Assembly (NCBI GenBank): GCA_036946405.1
Contig: JAQIJC010000001.1
Span: 3,237,501 to 3,301,500 of the forward strand
DNA length: 64,000 nt
Source: Sphingomonas phyllosphaerae
Lineage (GTDB): Bacteria > Pseudomonadota > Alphaproteobacteria > Sphingomonadales > Sphingomonadaceae
Reading direction: 5' to 3'
Under the pieces are notes generated by a model that saw only the letters and a program-made list of their open reading frames with translations, had not been told where the DNA came from and did not search any database. Of the stretch, positions 63,352 through 64,000 are shown one piece after another. The translations under genes were made by a program, and so were the position numbers. Positions within the stretch are counted from its first letter, which is position 1, and the number at the start of each line of letters is the position of its first letter.

Positions 63352-64000
63352 TCAGAGATCGGACAATTCTGCCACGAAGTCGTACGCATCGCCGCGGTAG
63401 TAGGAGCGGGTGAACTCCACTGCGCGCCCGTCCCGACGAAATCCGCGGCGCTCGATCAGCAGCCCGGCATGGCCGGCGTCGACACCCAGCATCTTGGCAT
63501 GTTCCGGTCCGAACGGCACCGCGCGCAGCCGCTGGAGCGCGCGCACCGGCCGACAGCCGGCCTTGTCGAGCGCGCTGTACAGCGAGTCCTCGACCGCCTC
63601 GACCGACGGCAAACAGTAACCGGCGATCGTCGACACCTCCAGTGCCATCGGCTCATCGTCGGCATGGCGGATGCGCTGGAAGCGGAACACCGGCGCGCCC
63701 GGCGACAGGCCCAGCGCCATACTTTCCTCCGGGTTCACCGTGCTGGCGACACGGCTGATCCAGCTGCTCGACGCGGTCTTGCCGCGCGCGGCCATATCCT
63801 CGGAAAAGGACGACAATTTGGAAAAGCTCTTCTCGACGCGCCCGGCGACGAACGTCCCCGCCCCGCGCCGCCGCGTCAGTAAGCCGTCCTCGACCAGCCC
63901 GCCGATCGCCTTGCGCACCGTGATCCGCGACACGTCATATTCGACCGCCAGATCGCGCTCCGCGGGAATCGCGTCGCCCTGGTTAAGAATGCCGCCGTCG
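63352..64000 (-). CDS. nagR: GntR/HutC-family regulator, probable NagR (partial, N-terminus beyond window)
   Basis: About 216 residues visible. Winged HTH recognisable in IPAERDLAVEYDVSRITVRKAI (second half of the DNA-binding domain; written here in part), then LTRRRGAGTFVAG, and a UTRA effector domain (~FSEDMAARGKTASSSW to the end, with RHADDEPMALE). Such regulators sense GlcN-6-P or GlcNAc-6-P and control nag genes. Convergent to nagE. The N-terminal start is outside the window. Confidence 0.88.
   Translation of the reverse strand, partial: DGGILNQGDAIPAERDLAVEYDVSRITVRKAIGGLVEDGLLTRRRGAGTFVAGRVEKSFSKLSSFSEDMAARGKTASSSWISRVASTVNPEESMALGLSPGAPVFRFQRIRHADDEPMALEVSTIAGYCLPSVEAVEDSLYSALDKAGCRPVRALQRLRAVPFGPEHAKMLGVDAGHAGLLIERRGFRRDGRAVEFTRSYYRGDAYDFVAELSDL

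Noticed and set aside
63161..63400. 79-residue ORF over the inverted-repeat element
   Set aside because: It crosses the element border into the palindromic repeat and has no SD or protein-like pattern.

Overview
The window reads as a chromosomal segment of a high-GC alphaproteobacterium of the order Sphingomonadales, most likely Sphingomonas or a close relative. Support: roughly two-thirds GC with strongly GC-ending codons, sphingomonad-like versions of LeuA, IlvB, RuvX, a DUF3089 protein and a family of short periplasmic proteins, and many intergenic palindromic repeats of a type I associate with sphingomonad genomes. There is no rRNA, CRISPR array, phage region or intact transposase. One tRNA-Leu is present. 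This taxonomic call is from recognition of sequences, not from a search.

Layout. 1-4.5 kb: trigger factor (cut by the left edge), tRNA-Leu(UAG), two small hydrophilic proteins, gatB with a GFA-family gene, and a GT61-type glycosyltransferase. 4.5-10.7 kb: gatCA, a DUF3089 hydrolase, ruvX, pyrB and a dihydroorotase-like pseudoenzyme. 10.7-14.0 kb: TPR lipoprotein, ParA-type ATPase, serB, miaA. 14.1-22.3 kb: branched-chain amino-acid genes ilvB, ilvN, ilvC and leuA, the last preceded by a Leu-rich leader peptide and a palindromic attenuator-like region; a YceI protein and a BLUF photoreceptor lie between. 22.3-25.6 kb: HAD phosphatase, DUF1178, glutaredoxin, ComF, methyltransferase. 25.6-29.9 kb: a signalling block (receiver protein, TPR histidine kinase with a weak receiver, EAL protein) with a divergent 17-residue peptide. 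30.6-37.0 kb: tamB and tamA. 37.3-39.2 kb: acyl-CoA dehydrogenase and enoyl-CoA hydratase. 39.3-45.4 kb: a complete RND efflux operon whose outer-membrane channel carries a Gly-Thr tandem repeat. 45.5-54.7 kb: phasin, small exported proteins, M20 hydrolase, heme oxygenase facing a bacteriophytochrome kinase, PilZ, an orphan [2Fe-2S] subunit, L,D-transpeptidase, small lipoprotein and two short proteins. 54.9-64.0 kb: glycosylasparaginase, cutC and a complete N-acetylglucosamine PTS operon (nagB-II, nagA, EIIA-HPr-EI fusion, EIICB) ending at a GntR/NagR-type regulator cut by the right edge.

How they work together. The nag block imports and phosphorylates GlcNAc, deacetylates it and deaminates it to fructose-6-phosphate; the adjacent glycosylasparaginase could release GlcNAc from Asn-linked glycopeptides, so the region may serve glycan scavenging. 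The light genes (BLUF, heme oxygenase, bacteriophytochrome) and c-di-GMP genes (EAL, PilZ) suggest that light and surface behaviour are regulated here, but no physical link between them is proven. Many gene pairs overlap by ATGA/GTGA, indicating tight translational coupling.

Most noteworthy: the leuA leader peptide with nested palindromes; a 186-bp terminal-inverted-repeat element inserted at CTAG inside another repeat; a PyrC-like protein lacking the metal ligands next to pyrB; a NagE with a second, Cys-less EIIB-like domain; the Gly-Thr repeat in the efflux channel; and serB/miaA start codons sharing one CATG. I found no clearly undescribed multi-gene system.
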